Assembly: GCA_013420905.1 (NCBI GenBank)
Contig: JAAXNY010000006.1
Coordinates: 3,720,001 to 3,784,000, forward strand
DNA length: 64,000 nucleotides
Source of the DNA: Collybia mongolica
Lineage: Eukaryota > Basidiomycota > Agaricomycetes > Agaricales > Clitocybaceae
Reading direction: 5' to 3'
Part shown: piece by piece, positions 62,190 through 64,000 of the stretch
How the letters are laid out: each line of letters starts with the position of its first letter
Numbering within the stretch: the first letter of the stretch is position 1
The notes under the pieces: model-generated
Told to the model about the DNA's origin: nothing
Database searches by the model: none
Seen by the model: the letters and a program-made list of their open reading frames with translations, nothing else
Position numbers and translations under genes: made by a program

Positions 62190-63166
62190 TCACAGAGCAC
62201 CCGTGCGTGCGTCCATTCTTCTCAATGAAACAATTTCCCAACGTCTACGATTCCTGGCCTTCTGCCCGGAAACTTGACTGCCTTCCTGACCACGGACGAT
62301 GCTCACCATCCTAACCTTCCGCCCCAATTCATTCGAGTCGTCAACTTCAGCCTCTTCACTTCGTTCTTCCTCGATAATCTCATTCTCGTCCAAGTCAATA
62401 ACACCACTAAACACCTCTTCTGCAGTGGCATGTGGTCCCGAAGTTTGACCCGAGAGGAACGAAAACGGTGTGGTGATCGCGGACGTTATGAAGTCGGCCG
62501 CGTCGTCAATAATTGTTCTCGGCTTTCTTAAAGGGACAGAAGTCAAAAGGTAAGACTTTGCCTTCCAGGAGTTCGATGCGGAGGCACCGGAAGGACTTGA
62601 AGGGGGATACGTTGGATCAGAAGCAAAGTTGACTGAGATTTCACCGGTATCGGCTGAGTAGGCAAAGGTAGGAAGAGGGTGGGCGTATGGATTCGGGAAT
62701 GGGTATGACACTGGCCGCCTATGCCGCAGGACTAGTCGGTCCCCTATTGTAAGAGGGTTCGGAAAGTTTGTCAAGGAAAGCATGATTTCATAAAAAAAAT
62801 AGTACCTTCAATATCAATTGCATGGCCAGCCGACCGGGAACAGAGTGCTCCAGATGTATCAACGAAAAACACCTTCAGAAGAATGGATGTCACTTTAGTT
62901 CACGCAAATCCCTACCCCTGATGATACTGGCCTGATTGTTAGCCTCCGGATTCCTTCTGCCTGTATTGCGTTTGCGTGAGATGAGAATTGCATGAAAAGG
63001 ACCATCACACACTTTCCACGAGAGATGTCTCCTTCTCAGGCCACAAAATTATTTCTGTGCCATCTTCTATCTCATCCTCAGTCACGTCGAGTAGGCGGTC
63101 AGTAGCTACAGACCGGACAATGAAGTAGCCAGGCGGAAACCCAAAGGTTTGAATATCGGCAGTCAT
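62190..63166 (-). CDS. Conserved fungal protein with a beta-trefoil (ricin-B-like) N-terminal region
   Basis: Four exons, minus strand (63166-63013, 62960-62932, 62872-62806, 62743-62190), give 267 residues. The start MTADIQTFGFPPGYFIVRSV leads into ATDRLLDVTEDEIEDGTEII and LWPEKE. Then FFVDTSGALCSRSAGHAID is spliced to DRLVLRHRRPVSYPFP. The pattern of short beta repeats ending in a G-x-L/W signature resembles beta-trefoil lectin-like proteins. The C-terminal half is acidic (DLDENEIIEEERSEEAEVDD) and ends basic (KARNRRRWEIVSLRR). I recall similar uncharacterised proteins in basidiomycetes; no function is known to me. No signal peptide, so probably cytosolic. The donor at 62931 (CAG|GCCAGT) is inferred as GC. 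Confidence 0.75.
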
Positions 63167-63381
63167 GATAGCAGACTTGGGAAGACAGGAATGGAAACTG
63201 GTTCAGGTACTATTGGCCCATCCACATCACCGATCAGCGTTTGACACCGAAACGCCCTAGCGTTTACGGAGGTGACTCAAGCATACTTACAATACGAAGT
63301 ACAGTTATGGTGTCAAGGGGTAATACAACAGGTAATAGTACGTACATCGGGATAGGGGAGAACAAAACGTGGGTGTTCGTT

Positions 63382-64000
63382 CTACTCATCTTCCTCATCA
63401 GTACCGTTGAATGCACCCGGAATATGCTGCGCGCGTCGCATACGTTGCAGACGTGGCGAACGCCGAACGCTCTCTGAAGATTCCATCGCCTCTTGTGTCT
63501 CTTTCTCAACCCAGTCTTCTAACGCCCTCGGCATCCTTGTCAGACCCTTCCACTCATGTCTGGCAACTATGCTTCCGCCGCGGCCACTTTCCCATCCAGC
63601 GCTCACGAGTACAGGTTCCTGGAGAGTGGCATATCGGCATAAAAGCTCAGAAACAGCCAAGATGTTCCGAACTTACTTGTGAATGCCAACTAACATCCCT
63701 TACGCAGACGTTGGACCGGATACCCTTCGTTTCTTCGTTTTCAGGCGCTGAAGGATCGAAGGACATAGCTAGCGTCTTTGATCTGTCCAGCACCTGGACA
63801 ACCCTTCCATCGAGTGACCAGATCTAAAGTGGGTGCAAGTCAGATCAGTTTTTCAGACAATTTTGCAGCTTCAAATTACGTGTATCCTTCCATCTGCAGA
63901 ACCGGAATACAGGTATTGGGCCCCGGTAGTTTCCATCGGACTGAAATGACAACGTATGAGGGTGCGTAGAACAGAGTGCCCTCTATACGTCATCACACTA
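63382..64000 (-). CDS. DCAF11/WDR23-like WD40 protein, C-terminal part (runs off the window)
   Basis: Proteins of this group are substrate receptors of Cul4-Ddb1 ubiquitin ligases. Three exons are visible on the minus strand (>64000-63880, 63823-63677, 63618-63382), all phase 0. The first ends the blocks RGHSVLRTLIRCHFSP and YLYSGSADGRIH, continuing after the intron as IWSLDGRVVQVLDRS, a WD repeat. VRDVSWHSQEPVLVSAGWES is the last repeat, followed by HEWKGL, a coiled LEDWVEKETQEAMES stretch and an acidic tail IPGAFNGTDEEDE. The N terminus and most of the propeller lie beyond the edge. The match to DCAF11 rests on the H-S-x-x-R-T-L-I-R-C-x-F-S-P block and the IPGAF-like tail. Confidence 0.82.

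Overview
The window is genomic DNA of a filamentous basidiomycete fungus, most likely an agaricomycete. It is dense with intron-rich protein genes. Introns are mostly 46-70 nt with GT..AG ends and a C-T-A-A/C-T-N-A-C branch site just before the acceptor. The families present (SYO1, SIN3, Prp22, RIM9/PalI, EXO5, inositol-phosphosphingolipid phospholipase C) are fungal/eukaryotic, and neighbouring genes alternate strands with short shared promoters. No rRNA, tRNA, CRISPR array, operon or prophage was seen. All exon joins were derived by hand from splice signals, reading frame and remembered family motifs; no alignment was run. Summed exon lengths are a multiple of three for every complete model except the NBR1-like gene.

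Layout. 1-2.6 kb: no gene I can support. 2.6-10.2 kb: RIB7 (riboflavin), an NBR1-like autophagy receptor on the minus strand, and methionine aminopeptidase 2. 10.5-15.3 kb: a large GDSAGG esterase/lipase, an ISC1-type sphingolipid phospholipase C (minus) and an NTF2-fold mRNA-export factor. 15.5-24.5 kb: two divergent DExH helicases, spliceosomal Prp22 (minus) and a DHX29/DHX57-like protein (plus). 25.0-27.5 kb: nicotinamidase and an unknown membrane-anchored protein. 28.1-34.7 kb: the accessory part, with two tandem secreted intradiol-dioxygenase-like genes flanking a decayed-looking 1.6 kb stretch, then a 14-exon GH27 alpha-galactosidase. 35.4-44.5 kb: exonuclease V, an unresolved gene, an Ark/AAK1-family kinase and a 6-phosphogluconate-dehydrogenase-like oxidoreductase. 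45.4-56.7 kb: the ribosomal-protein symportin SYO1, a PY-motif membrane protein, the corepressor SIN3 and a second unknown membrane protein. 56.7-64 kb: a transposase-like remnant, RIM9/PalI, a secreted agmatinase, a beta-trefoil-like protein and the C-terminal part of a DCAF11/WDR23-like WD40 protein cut by the window edge.

Most genes are conserved housekeeping functions: RNA splicing and export, ribosome assembly, N-terminal methionine removal, DNA repair, NAD salvage, chromatin repression and pH sensing. The clearest anomalies are a single-base frame break in the fourth ZZ zinc finger of the NBR1-like gene, an inverted repeat around a 3' splice site in the same gene, five inferred GC-AG introns, dioxygenases that seem to lack part of the canonical iron site, and a PYEAPYF motif shared by two otherwise unknown membrane proteins.
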